Part shown: one piece after another, positions 44,016-51,281 of the stretch
Numbering within the stretch: the first letter of the stretch is position 1
How the letters are laid out: each line of letters starts with the position of its first letter
From: Chitinophagaceae bacterium
GTDB lineage: Bacteria > Bacteroidota > Bacteroidia > Chitinophagales > Chitinophagaceae
Reading direction: 5' to 3'
Length of the DNA stretch: 64,000 bases
Assembly: GCA_016719015.1 (NCBI GenBank)
Contig: JADKAZ010000001.1
Location: 1,054,001 to 1,118,000, forward strand
The notes under the pieces: generated by a model
What the model saw: the letters and a program-made list of their open reading frames with translations, nothing else
Databases searched by the model: none
Told to the model about the DNA's origin: nothing
Made by a program: the position numbers and the translations under genes

Positions 44016-45578
44016 TTAATCCGTGTAACGATGCCCGGCATTAATCCAATTCGTTATGACAGCTTTTTCAGCAGTAGTAAGAAATGGCTGAGGACTTTTC
44101 GGCATTTTAGTTAAAGTATAGGTTACGCAACTCTGGTTTATCTGGTTCCATTTAGTAACAATGCTGCAATCATTATCAAAATTATATCCTGCTGCGTTGG
44201 CACCATTCATATGACAACCAGATCCGTTACAACGGGTGGATATCAAAGAACGCATTTGTGCAAACAGCGGACCCGATGCTGCATTGGCTACCGTTGCTGT
44301 TGCAGTTTTTGTGCATCCATTAGCATCTTTTACTCCTATGGTATAATTTCCTGCTGCTAACGCAGAAAATATATTGCTCGCCTGATAAGCACCTCCATTG
44401 ATATTATAAGTAAACCCAGTTGAGCCGGTTGCGGTTACTGTTATCTTTCCAACTGCCGGAGTAACGCAAGGCGTATTGTTAACTATAGCAGTGGTCAGTA
44501 CAATATTAATGGAGGCACAAGCACTTACTGCTACCAATGTTGTTTGCGCTGAACCAAGACAGCCTGCTGAACTTTTTGCTGTTACCGTGTAACTTCCTGC
44601 AGCAAGGCCAGTGAATGTTCCGGATGCCTGGTAGGCACCGCCATTTAGACTATATGTAAATCCTGTGGCACCGGTCGCTGTTGCGGTAATCGATCCATTT
44701 GTCTGACCAGTTGTAGGGTCAGTCTTAGTAAGCGTAACGGTAACAGTAACTCCGGCGCAAGGATTTGCAGCTCCAAGAGCTATAGTTGTTGTACCTAAAC
44801 ATCCATTTGAATTTTTAGCGGTAATGGTATAGTTACCGGCGGCAAGTCCGGTAAAAGTTCCTGAAGTTTGAAATGCCCCGCTATTGAGTTTGTATGTAAA
44901 TCCGGTACCGCCGGTAGCCGTTGCCGTAATTGAACCATTTGCGGAAGTGCCGGTTGGATTTACCTGTGTGGTCGTTACACCAATTGTTACGCTGGCACAA
45001 GGATCGAATGTTACTATCGTTACCTGGGTAGTGCCTGTACAACCATCCGCATTCTTGGCTGTAACGGTATAGCTGCCTATTGCAAGACCGGTAAAATTAC
45101 CTGTCGCCTGAAATGCTCCTCCGTTAATACTATAGGTAAAACCAGACCCCCCGGAAGCGGTTGCAGTTATCGTTCCATTACTCTGCCCAGGAGATGCGTC
45201 TGTAACGGTTGCAGTCACTACTACTGTTACTCCGCTGCATGGATCTGATAAATTAATAGCAGCCTGTGCCGTATCTGTGCAACCCCATGAATTCTTTACA
45301 ACCACGTTGTAAGACAGGAAAGGTTGCAGATTAGCAAAGTATCCACTATCCTGGAAAGGAGCCCCGTTAAGACTGTACATAAATCCCTCTCCCCCTGTGG
45401 CCGTAGCCATAATGGTCCCGGTATTCTGAGTAGGTGTAGCATCTGTTTTTACAAGGGTGAGCTGAATTGGATTAGTTGCACAACGATCACCTGTAAATTC
45501 ATGCCGGCAGGAATTTAATGAAAAGGTGAACAGCACTATCGCCGATACCAGCGATATCACTAAAATGGTTTTCTTCAT
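44016..45578 (-). CDS. SprB-repeat lipoprotein with C-terminal cytochrome-like CX4CH motif
   Basis: 520 residues. Lipobox LNSC (Cys24) is followed by five SprB-like repeats (about residues 36-435), each with GTITATATGGxGFTYSLNGG, FTGLAxGxYTVTAKN and GC, as found in gliding adhesins. The last 80 residues differ: RCNGSGCHMNG (Cys450-x4-Cys455-His456) and MPKSPQPFLTTAEKAVITNWINAG, which resembles haem c modules in the two lipoproteins upstream (MPK and W-x-NAG tail). Thus a surface repeat stalk carries a putative haem-binding end. The last gene of the six-gene minus-strand group; 54 bases after the DUF5777 gene. No type IX sorting domain. Confidence 0.75.
   Translation of the reverse strand: MKKTILVISLVSAIVLFTFSLNSCRHEFTGDRCATNPIQLTLVKTDATPTQNTGTIMATATGGEGFMYSLNGAPFQDSGYFANLQPFLSYNVVVKNSWGCTDTAQAAINLSDPCSGVTVVVTATVTDASPGQSNGTITATASGGSGFTYSINGGAFQATGNFTGLAIGSYTVTAKNADGCTGTTQVTIVTFDPCASVTIGVTTTQVNPTGTSANGSITATATGGTGFTYKLNSGAFQTSGTFTGLAAGNYTITAKNSNGCLGTTTIALGAANPCAGVTVTVTLTKTDPTTGQTNGSITATATGATGFTYSLNGGAYQASGTFTGLAAGSYTVTAKSSAGCLGSAQTTLVAVSACASINIVLTTAIVNNTPCVTPAVGKITVTATGSTGFTYNINGGAYQASNIFSALAAGNYTIGVKDANGCTKTATATVANAASGPLFAQMRSLISTRCNGSGCHMNGANAAGYNFDNDCSIVTKWNQINQSCVTYTLTKMPKSPQPFLTTAEKAVITNWINAGHRYTD
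44273..45473 (-). repeat. Five SprB-type coding repeats
   Basis: About 75-80 codons per unit, five units, with strongly conserved GFTYSINGGAFQ and FTGLAAGSYTVTAKN segments. The first unit is the most diverged and the fifth carries an extra Cys-containing insert. This repeat is protein-driven and long. Confidence 0.8.
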
Positions 45579-45632
45579 AAGTTTAGATTTTGAAATAAAA
45601 AATACCCTCTGTGGTACGAATGGTGCTGCTCT

Positions 45633-46535
45633 TTATTTTTCTTTTTTGGTCTTCTTTATCTGGAATACTCTTGACAGGTTAAATCCAAATCTCACTTCGC
45701 CTTTTCCAAATTGTCCTCTCGTTTCTGTAATGAAAGCCCTTTCATTCATGCCGGTTGAATTAGAAAAATGTAATTGAAAGACGTGGCCGCCGGTTTCAAT
45801 ATCAAATCCCACTGATAATGGATTATAATAACCACTGTCAGGCATTCCGATAATAACATGAGTATAATCCCAGGTAAAAGCGATTCGCTTTGATAACTTA
45901 ATCCTTCCACCAACTCCAAGGCCATAAATATTATTTGGATCTGTCTGTGTCTGTACAAGGTTTTTGTGCACCATAGTTGGAGACACCTGGAGTGTAAAGC
46001 TTTCGCTGAATTTTCTTCCGATGATAGCCTCGAAATAATAGGCCAGCCTGGAAGTAAGAAAATTTTTCCGGTTAGGATCAGCCCAGGGCAATCCATCCAT
46101 TGTTATACCAGCAACAAGAGCAAATGTTACGGGTGAACTCCACGGGCCTGTTGACTGACGGATGGGGGCATATTTAATATAGGCATCAAGCTCCTTTTTA
46201 TAGGTACTTCTTCCAAAACCTGCCATCAGGTTTTGCAGAATTCCAAAATCAAAGCCCATCCGCATACTGGCCTGGTCGAGGCCAAAAAAATTTTTATATC
46301 CCTGGTTTAATTCACCAAACCGGTGAAGAATTCTGAAATCCATTGTACCAGGATTCAAAAATTCCATAGAGTGACTATTAATAACCCGTGGTGATTTAAA
46401 AGCATATTTTATTCTTTCTTTTTTGGGCTTTTCCTCACCAAGCAGTTTTAGCAGGTCCTCCTCCTGTGCAAATAAATTGCTGTTGAAAACCAGCATGCTA
46501 ATCACAAGGGTTGTTTTGCATAGTAGCTTATTCAT
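45633..46535 (-). CDS. DUF5777 outer-membrane beta-barrel-like protein
   Basis: 300 residues with a signal peptide ending near LFAQ (residue 24). The mature part is made of many amphipathic strands (MEFLNPGTMDFRILHRFGEL, RMGFDFGILQNLMAGFGRST, RIAFTWDYTHVIIGMP, HVFQLHFSNSTGMNERAFITE), consistent with the DUF5777 family of barrel proteins. No function has been shown for it. It lies between YceI and the SprB-cytochrome gene, so it may be an outer-membrane pore of this system; this is inference. Confidence 0.8.
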   Translation of the reverse strand: MNKLLCKTTLVISMLVFNSNLFAQEEDLLKLLGEEKPKKERIKYAFKSPRVINSHSMEFLNPGTMDFRILHRFGELNQGYKNFFGLDQASMRMGFDFGILQNLMAGFGRSTYKKELDAYIKYAPIRQSTGPWSSPVTFALVAGITMDGLPWADPNRKNFLTSRLAYYFEAIIGRKFSESFTLQVSPTMVHKNLVQTQTDPNNIYGLGVGGRIKLSKRIAFTWDYTHVIIGMPDSGYYNPLSVGFDIETGGHVFQLHFSNSTGMNERAFITETRGQFGKGEVRFGFNLSRVFQIKKTKKEK

Positions 46536-46553
46536 AATAATGTCTATTAATGA

Positions 46554-47108
46554 TTATTTTAAAAGTTCCAGGGATCCGGCCACACCTATTTTTGCTGTTT
46601 TAGCAATCTTATCTGCTACCAGACCGGGTATTGATATCCGGTAGTCGGACAGCAATACATTAAAATCAGCTGTGGCTTTAATCTTCCCTCCCTGGATAAT
46701 AATTTTTGCGTCCGTTTCTATTTCGTTGGATACCCCATGCATAGTGAGCTTTCCTTTTACTTTTACGGTGTGTGTACCATCTTTTGTGAAATCCACTTTA
46801 TCAATATTCTTTAATTCGCCTTTGAATTCTGCTTTCGGATACTTAGCACTCTCTACATAGTTTTCATTAAAATGCTCTTCCATTAATGCCCTCTCAAATG
46901 CAAACCCTTTCATCAGGGCGGCAAATTGTAAATTGCCCGATTTAATATCTACCACACAGGTGCCACTTCTGTTTATTCCTTCAATTTTTTCAGGCGAAGA
47001 AGGCGATGTTGCATCAAAATTTATCTGTCCGGTCTTGGTGTAATATTTTTGACTAAAGCCGGTTATTGCCGTCATTACTGCGAATACGATTAACAATAGA
47101 TTTTTCAT
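46554..47108 (-). CDS. YceI-like periplasmic protein
   Basis: 184 residues with a signal peptide ending at GFSQ (residue 19). It has the YceI lipocalin-like pattern: YTKTGQINFDATSPSSPEKIEGINRSGTCVVD, then FNENYVESAKYPKAEFKGEL and GKLTMHGVSNEIETDAKI. YceI proteins bind isoprenoid lipids such as polyisoprenoid quinones in known structures. Here it may carry a quinone-like lipid for the neighbouring cytochromes, as an inference. It is 18 bases upstream of the DUF5777 gene. Confidence 0.88.
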   Translation of the reverse strand: MKNLLLIVFAVMTAITGFSQKYYTKTGQINFDATSPSSPEKIEGINRSGTCVVDIKSGNLQFAALMKGFAFERALMEEHFNENYVESAKYPKAEFKGELKNIDKVDFTKDGTHTVKVKGKLTMHGVSNEIETDAKIIIQGGKIKATADFNVLLSDYRISIPGLVADKIAKTAKIGVAGSLELLK

Positions 47109-47132
47109 ATTTTATTTTTTATTTGTGTTGAA

Positions 47133-47588
47133 TTATTTTTTACTGTCCACCGCACTGCGTACCAATATCACATCAGAGCCCAGCATCTCGTCAGCATTAT
47201 AACCAGAACAAATACCCTTTACGGCAATGAGGCTGCCAGGTTGAATAACCGCTGCCTCATTACTGTGAATGCTGTCAATACTGCAACGAACTGAAGACAT
47301 AGAGGCCGTATCGCCCAGAATAATAGAATAGAAGCCTTTCTCATCTTTTACCAGCTCTTTTACATGGCCTTCTACCCGGATAATCTTATCCCAGAATTTT
47401 TTATTTGCAACTTGTTCATTGGCTCCAAATTCCTTCAAAAGGTCAGTCGCCGTTATTGAATAATCAGGTTTAAGTTTTGCAGTATCCTTATGCGTCCTGT
47501 TATACTCTTTGTAGATGTAGATGGCGACCCCCGCAAGTATCAGCAAGAGGGGCAGCACTACATAGCGGATAATTTTTTTTCGTTTCAT
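47133..47588 (-). CDS. Membrane-anchored OB-fold (tRNA_anti-like) protein
   Basis: 151 residues with an N-terminal membrane segment (VVLPLLLILAGVAIYIYKEY, residues about 10-29) and a periplasmic domain starting SITATDLLKEFGANEQVANKKFWDKIIRVEGHVKELV, typical of tRNA_anti-like OB folds in Bacteroidota. The family name does not imply tRNA binding; its function is unknown. It has a Cys pair (SSVRCSID and KGICSGY). Between cytochrome-like and YceI genes in the same direction, 24 bases from YceI. Confidence 0.75.
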   Translation of the reverse strand: MKRKKIIRYVVLPLLLILAGVAIYIYKEYNRTHKDTAKLKPDYSITATDLLKEFGANEQVANKKFWDKIIRVEGHVKELVKDEKGFYSIILGDTASMSSVRCSIDSIHSNEAAVIQPGSLIAVKGICSGYNADEMLGSDVILVRSAVDSKK

Positions 47589-47607
47589 TTGTAGTGGCTT
47601 TTAGTGG

Positions 47608-47988
47608 TTAGTTATTTTGCATCCCTGCATCAACCCATTTTTTTATGGTAGCGATCTGGCAGGCAGTCATTTTAGACATCCCTTTTGGCATTGGTGAAAA
47701 CCCTACGGAATGATTTATACTTCCATACAATGTTCCGTTTTGTCCAATTGCTTTATCCGCAGTGTAGGTTCCCATTAATATTCCACCTGATGGAAAACTG
47801 CTGTTATGACAACTATAGCAGAGCTGTTGAAAGACAGGAACTACTTTCTGTGAATAGGAAACCGCCCCTGTCGAATCAGTACAAGGACCACTATTACTTC
47901 CTCCATACAGCAAATCCTCTTTATCATAATAACAGGAGCTGATCAGGATGATACAGGCTATAAGTAATGTTGAAAGAATAATTTTCAT
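47608..47988 (-). CDS. Mono-haem cytochrome c-like lipoprotein
   Basis: 126 residues. A lipobox ends at LISSC (Cys19). One haem c motif is present: Cys57-Tyr-Ser-Cys60-His61 in VVPVFQQLCYSCHNSS. The tail has the likely distal Met in GFSPMPKGMSKMTACQIATIKKWVDAG, which closely matches the end of the next upstream cytochrome. It would be an electron carrier at the membrane surface. It lies 11 bases after the di-haem-like gene. Confidence 0.85.
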   Translation of the reverse strand: MKIILSTLLIACIILISSCYYDKEDLLYGGSNSGPCTDSTGAVSYSQKVVPVFQQLCYSCHNSSFPSGGILMGTYTADKAIGQNGTLYGSINHSVGFSPMPKGMSKMTACQIATIKKWVDAGMQNN

Positions 47989-47999
47989 TCGAAATATTT

Positions 48000-48713
48000 T
48001 TAATTGTTAAGCGAACCTGCTGTTACCCATTTTTGAATTTGCCGGATTTCGCAATCTGACAGTTTAGCTGAATTTTTAGGCATTGGTGAATACCCGGCCT
48101 GGTGTGCCACAGAACCATACAGCTTTCCATTGAGAGCAACCACCCTGACAGCAGTATAAGTGGAAACATCTATGTTTCCGCCCAGGTTACCCGGGTTATG
48201 GCATCCCGTACACTTAGCATCCATTATCGGTTTCACCGCCCCGCTATATGTAAAGACAGTAGTATCACAACTACCAACACAACTATTGTTTTTTGCACCC
48301 TGATTAATCCATTTCTGAAGCAATGCTTTCTGTGCTGTTGTAAAAACAGGCATTGGTGGCGGAGGCATCCGGTCACCATTAGTTTTAATCACCACTTTAT
48401 ATAATTTACTATTGGCCGCATTGCCCGGTATTACATACTGCATAATCTTAGCGTATGTCGTAAGATTGACCCCATCGGCATGTGTAATATTATCATGACA
48501 TCCACTCATGGTGCAGTTAGATGAAATAAGTGGCATGACCTGGTTTACAAAATATACAGAATCAGGACTGCAGGTAGATGCAGGTAACGGATTACCCCCA
48601 CCCGTACCGCCACCGCCGTTAACGGGATCGAGAATTTCATGCCGGCAGGCATTTAAAACAATAATACCTGTGGCAAAAGCCAGTATTGATATAAAGACAT
48701 ACTTATTTTTCAT
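48000..48713 (-). CDS. Di-haem cytochrome c-like lipoprotein
   Basis: 237 residues. Lipobox LNAC (Cys23) and a Gly-rich linker precede two cytochrome modules. The first has an unusual Cys67-x4-Cys72-His73 motif in SNCTMSGCHDN, with MPPPP later as a possible Met ligand; the second has the regular Cys168-Thr-Gly-Cys171-His172 in AKCTGCHNPG and ends GYSPMPKNSAKLSDCEIRQIQKWVTAG. It is the first gene of the six-gene minus-strand group; no perfect -7 box was seen, only TAATTTG near 48770, one base short. Confidence 0.82.
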   Translation of the reverse strand: MKNKYVFISILAFATGIIVLNACRHEILDPVNGGGGTGGGNPLPASTCSPDSVYFVNQVMPLISSNCTMSGCHDNITHADGVNLTTYAKIMQYVIPGNAANSKLYKVVIKTNGDRMPPPPMPVFTTAQKALLQKWINQGAKNNSCVGSCDTTVFTYSGAVKPIMDAKCTGCHNPGNLGGNIDVSTYTAVRVVALNGKLYGSVAHQAGYSPMPKNSAKLSDCEIRQIQKWVTAGSLNN

Positions 48714-48856
48714 AAATGTTGTTTTGACTTACATTTCAAGTAGCAGAAATGGTATTGCCATCTGTTCAGAACAAATTAGTATACGCCATGCCTGTTACGT
48801 AACCGTTTAATCCAGTGAAATTGCTGCTTTAACAAAAAATGTTGCTGGAAAAAAAA

Positions 48857-49237
48857 CTATACAAGCCGGGGTGGCTGCAGTATCAATAAGACATGTTTAG
48901 AGGAAGTGCCAGTTTGTAGCCGGCTATTATATTCATTGGTTTCCCAAGAGGAAAATTCAATAGGGAGAATAACTTTTACCATTGGTGAATACACATGAGC
49001 AATAGTATTATGATTGGGATTATGACAGGGTAGTTGGCTATCAAAATCATCATCTGCGGTTGTTCCATCATTTCCGCCATAGTGCATAGCAATAAAATCG
49101 AAGAAATTAATAGAGGTATCCAATTGATGATGCTGAAAAAAATGACTTAGTAATTGTGGTAATTTAAACAACTGACCTGCCTCGGTATTACCGACAAGGT
49201 GTACACTAATCAGAAGTATGGCCAAAGGTTTACGCAT
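48857..49237 (-). CDS. Small His-rich secreted protein with QPPRL tail
   Basis: 126 residues. A short hydrophobic start (MRKPLAILLISVHLVGNTEA) acts as a signal peptide. The mature part is His-rich (SHFFQHHQLD, MHYGG, CHNPNHN) with an acidic ADDDFDSQLPC stretch, suggesting metal binding, and ends in LILQPPRLV. The QPPRL tail is the same as in the DUF6660-like protein, pointing to a common function or family. The ACAGTCATTC motif lies directly before the ATG, and a second copy lies about 100 bases upstream. It separates the cytochrome group from the AraC regulator gene. Confidence 0.65.
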   Translation of the reverse strand: MRKPLAILLISVHLVGNTEAGQLFKLPQLLSHFFQHHQLDTSINFFDFIAMHYGGNDGTTADDDFDSQLPCHNPNHNTIAHVYSPMVKVILPIEFSSWETNEYNSRLQTGTSSKHVLLILQPPRLV

Positions 49238-49247
49238 GAATGACTGT
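49238..49247 (-). promoter_or_regulatory. Shared motif ACAGTCATTC, copy next to the start codon
   Basis: The 10-mer directly abuts the ATG of the His-rich protein. A -7-like box with one extra base (TAATTTTTG) lies upstream, so this copy would sit in the leader. It is the second of three copies in the window. Confidence 0.45.
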
Positions 49248-49336
49248 CAGGTATCCAAAAATTATGCCATGTGAGTTGTAACGGATCACCACAATTTTTT
49301 ATTGCGGGATTTAAAAAAAAATACGAAGTAAAATCC

Positions 49337-49346
49337 GAATGACTGT
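49337..49346 (-). promoter_or_regulatory. Shared motif ACAGTCATTC, upstream copy
   Basis: The 10-mer lies between the AraC stop and the His-rich gene, about 90 bases upstream of the copy at 49238. The extended form ACAGTCATTCG is the same as at 42979-42989. It may be an activator site of the neighbouring AraC protein. Confidence 0.45.
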
Positions 49347-49362
49347 TAGTAGAATAACGGGT

Positions 49363-50304
49363 TTACCTGAATAATAATTCACATGGTTTCAACCCGGTGT
49401 GCTTTTTAAACGCAGTAGAAAAATGTGAAATAGAAGAATAGCCCAACAACATAGATACTTCTGTTACACTTAATCCTTTTTCATACAAAAGATATTTGGC
49501 ATGTTCCATTCTCTGACTTTGATAGAAATCAAATATGGTAGTTCCGAATAATTCTTTGAACCCTTTTTTAAGGTAACATTCATTGATAGCTACTTTGCGG
49601 CTAAGTTCTTTTATGGTAATTGGTTCACCGATATGCTGCAATAAAATTTCTCTTGCCTTGATAATTTTTTCCCGGTCCAGTTCATTGGCAAGAAATTTAC
49701 AGCTTACAGTATCAATTTCTTTCTCCCCCAACATACAGTCAAGGCTGTATAATAATAACATCTGGGTTTGGGCATTGATATAAATATTCTCAAGACTATC
49801 ACTATACGTATGATTTAATACCCCCTCCAGCACCATTCTTATTTTACCACACAATGGAAGTATTTTGGTAAAAGAAGAGCGGTGTTCAAAATTCAGGATG
49901 TCGTCAGTTAAAACGGCATTCCCTTTTCTCGGTTTTACAAACTGGCTAAGATGTGCCGGGGAAAATTTAAAACTGATTACATCCACACTGTCCACTCTTT
50001 CCAGGCAACCTTTTGAAGCACCAAACTGGCACATATCACATTCCGTTTCTTTTTTCCGGCAATAGACATTTCCACTGACGCAAAACCGGAGTTCGAGATA
50101 GTTTTGGTTTGTTTCACTTTTTTGGTAGTGATATACCATCATACCTGTGTCTTCTATATTCCATTGTGGATTACGACGGTAACGGTTAATTGTATATTGT
50201 ACCGACCCGGGAATCTGTTGTACCCTTTCCTGCAATTGAACCATCTGTCCCTGCATGGGAGTGTGTTTGTAAGCAAGAGCTAATATATCGGTAGAATTAT
50301 GCAT
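49363..50304 (-). CDS. AraC-family transcriptional regulator with four-cysteine N-terminal motif
   Basis: 313 residues. The C-terminal 100 residues contain two helix-turn-helix motifs of the AraC/XylS type (ITIKELSRKVAINECYLKKGFKELFG and LSVTEVSMLLGYSSISHFSTAFKKHTGLKP). The N-terminal part is PchR/MmrR-like in layout (YHYQKSETNQNYLELRFCVSGNVYC) and carries Cys82-x6-Cys89-x2-Cys92-x7-Cys100, with Cys75 nearby. Four such cysteines suggest a metal or Fe-S sensing site. It probably regulates the adjacent His-rich gene and cytochromes. It is divergent from lpxA. Confidence 0.85.
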   Translation of the reverse strand: MHNSTDILALAYKHTPMQGQMVQLQERVQQIPGSVQYTINRYRRNPQWNIEDTGMMVYHYQKSETNQNYLELRFCVSGNVYCRKKETECDMCQFGASKGCLERVDSVDVISFKFSPAHLSQFVKPRKGNAVLTDDILNFEHRSSFTKILPLCGKIRMVLEGVLNHTYSDSLENIYINAQTQMLLLYSLDCMLGEKEIDTVSCKFLANELDREKIIKAREILLQHIGEPITIKELSRKVAINECYLKKGFKELFGTTIFDFYQSQRMEHAKYLLYEKGLSVTEVSMLLGYSSISHFSTAFKKHTGLKPCELLFR

Positions 50305-50314
50305 ACTCGAAATA

Positions 50315-50322
50315 CAAATTTA
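50315..50322 (-). promoter_or_regulatory. -7 box TAAATTTG of the AraC gene
   Basis: On the minus strand TAAATTTG lies 10 bases upstream of the ATG at 50304, leaving a leader of only a few bases. No TTG -33 element is clear. Confidence 0.5.
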
Positions 50323-50427
50323 CTGTGTAAACATTGATTTTCCTTGCTTGCTTTACCCGGTACCTTCTGAAAGCCTGACTTTTAACAAACTATGCCGAAA
50401 AAAACTTCTCATTTTAGCTGTATCTGC

Positions 50428-50435
50428 TAACTTTG
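50428..50435 (+). promoter_or_regulatory. -7 box TAACTTTG upstream of lpxA
   Basis: TAACTTTG matches the consensus and would start transcription near 50440-50443, within the base of the hairpin at 50440-50456. A TTG -33 element was not evident. Confidence 0.5.
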
Positions 50436-50439
50436 TCCT

Positions 50440-50462
50440 TCCCGCCATGGGCGGGATTTTTT
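50440..50462 (+). terminator. Terminator-like hairpin in the lpxA leader
   Basis: TCCCGCC (50440-50446) pairs with GGCGGGA (50450-50456) around an ATG loop and is followed by six T (50457-50462). It lies 12 bases upstream of the lpxA ATG on the same strand with no plus-strand gene before it within 6 kb. It may attenuate lpxA, or block readthrough from outside. Confidence 0.55.
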
Positions 50463-50474
50463 GTAACCAAGTAC

Positions 50475-51281
50475 ATGATTCATCCACATACATACATTCA
50501 TCCTAATGCAAGATTGGCGACCAATGTAAAAATTGATCCGTTTACGGTAATTCACCAGGATGTGGAAATTGATGATGGCACATGGATTGGCTCCAATGTA
50601 ACTATTATGGAAGGTGCAAGAATTGGAAAAAATTGCCGCATCTTTCCGGGTGCAGTAATTGCAGCCGTTCCGCAAGACTTAAAATTCCAGGGAGAATACT
50701 CCAATGTATATATCGGAGATGGTACTACCATCCGTGAATTTGTTACGGTAAACCGTGGTACTAAAGACCGGGACAAAACCGTAATTGGAAAGAATTGTCT
50801 CATCATGGCTTATTGTCATTTTGCTCATGATTGCCTGGTGGGTGATAATTGCATTACCAGTAACAACACACAGGTGGCAGGACATGTTACCATTGGTGAT
50901 TGGGCCATTATTGGTGGCATGTGTGCTGTACACCAGTTTGTAAAAATTGGTGCCCACACATTTATAAGCGGCGGATCCTTGGTTGGCAAAGATGTGCCTC
51001 CCTATATAAAAGCCGGTCGTAACCCTCTGAGCTATGCAGGTGTAAATTCCATTGGATTAAAACGCCGTGGCTTCAGTATTGAACGAATCAATCACATCCT
51101 GGATATTTACAGGGTGATGTATAATAAAGGTATGAACACCAGTCAGGCAGTTGAATTCATCGAAGAAGAAATGCCTGCTACGGATGAACGGGATGAAATT
51201 GTAACTTTTATCCGTGAAAGCGGAAGAGGTATCATCAAACGTTACACTAAAGGCAGCACTGATGACGATCTTCCTATCTGA
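50475..51281 (+). CDS. lpxA: UDP-N-acetylglucosamine acyltransferase
   Basis: 268 residues from ATG 50475 (MIHPHTYIHPNARL), the usual LpxA start. Hexapeptide repeats of the left-handed beta-helix are clear, and the catalytic His118 lies in MAYCHFAHDCLVG. The C-terminal part (GVNSIGLKRRGFSIERINHIL) matches the helical domain. It transfers a 3-hydroxyacyl chain from ACP to UDP-GlcNAc, the first step of lipid A synthesis. It overlaps the ABC ATPase gene by 20 bases. Confidence 0.95.
   Translation: MIHPHTYIHPNARLATNVKIDPFTVIHQDVEIDDGTWIGSNVTIMEGARIGKNCRIFPGAVIAAVPQDLKFQGEYSNVYIGDGTTIREFVTVNRGTKDRDKTVIGKNCLIMAYCHFAHDCLVGDNCITSNNTQVAGHVTIGDWAIIGGMCAVHQFVKIGAHTFISGGSLVGKDVPPYIKAGRNPLSYAGVNSIGLKRRGFSIERINHILDIYRVMYNKGMNTSQAVEFIEEEMPATDERDEIVTFIRESGRGIIKRYTKGSTDDDLPI

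Noticed and set aside
44273..45473. Possible CRISPR-like repeats
   Set aside because: The repeats are about 230 bases long, diverged, and in frame as SprB units; there are no short identical repeats with unique spacers.
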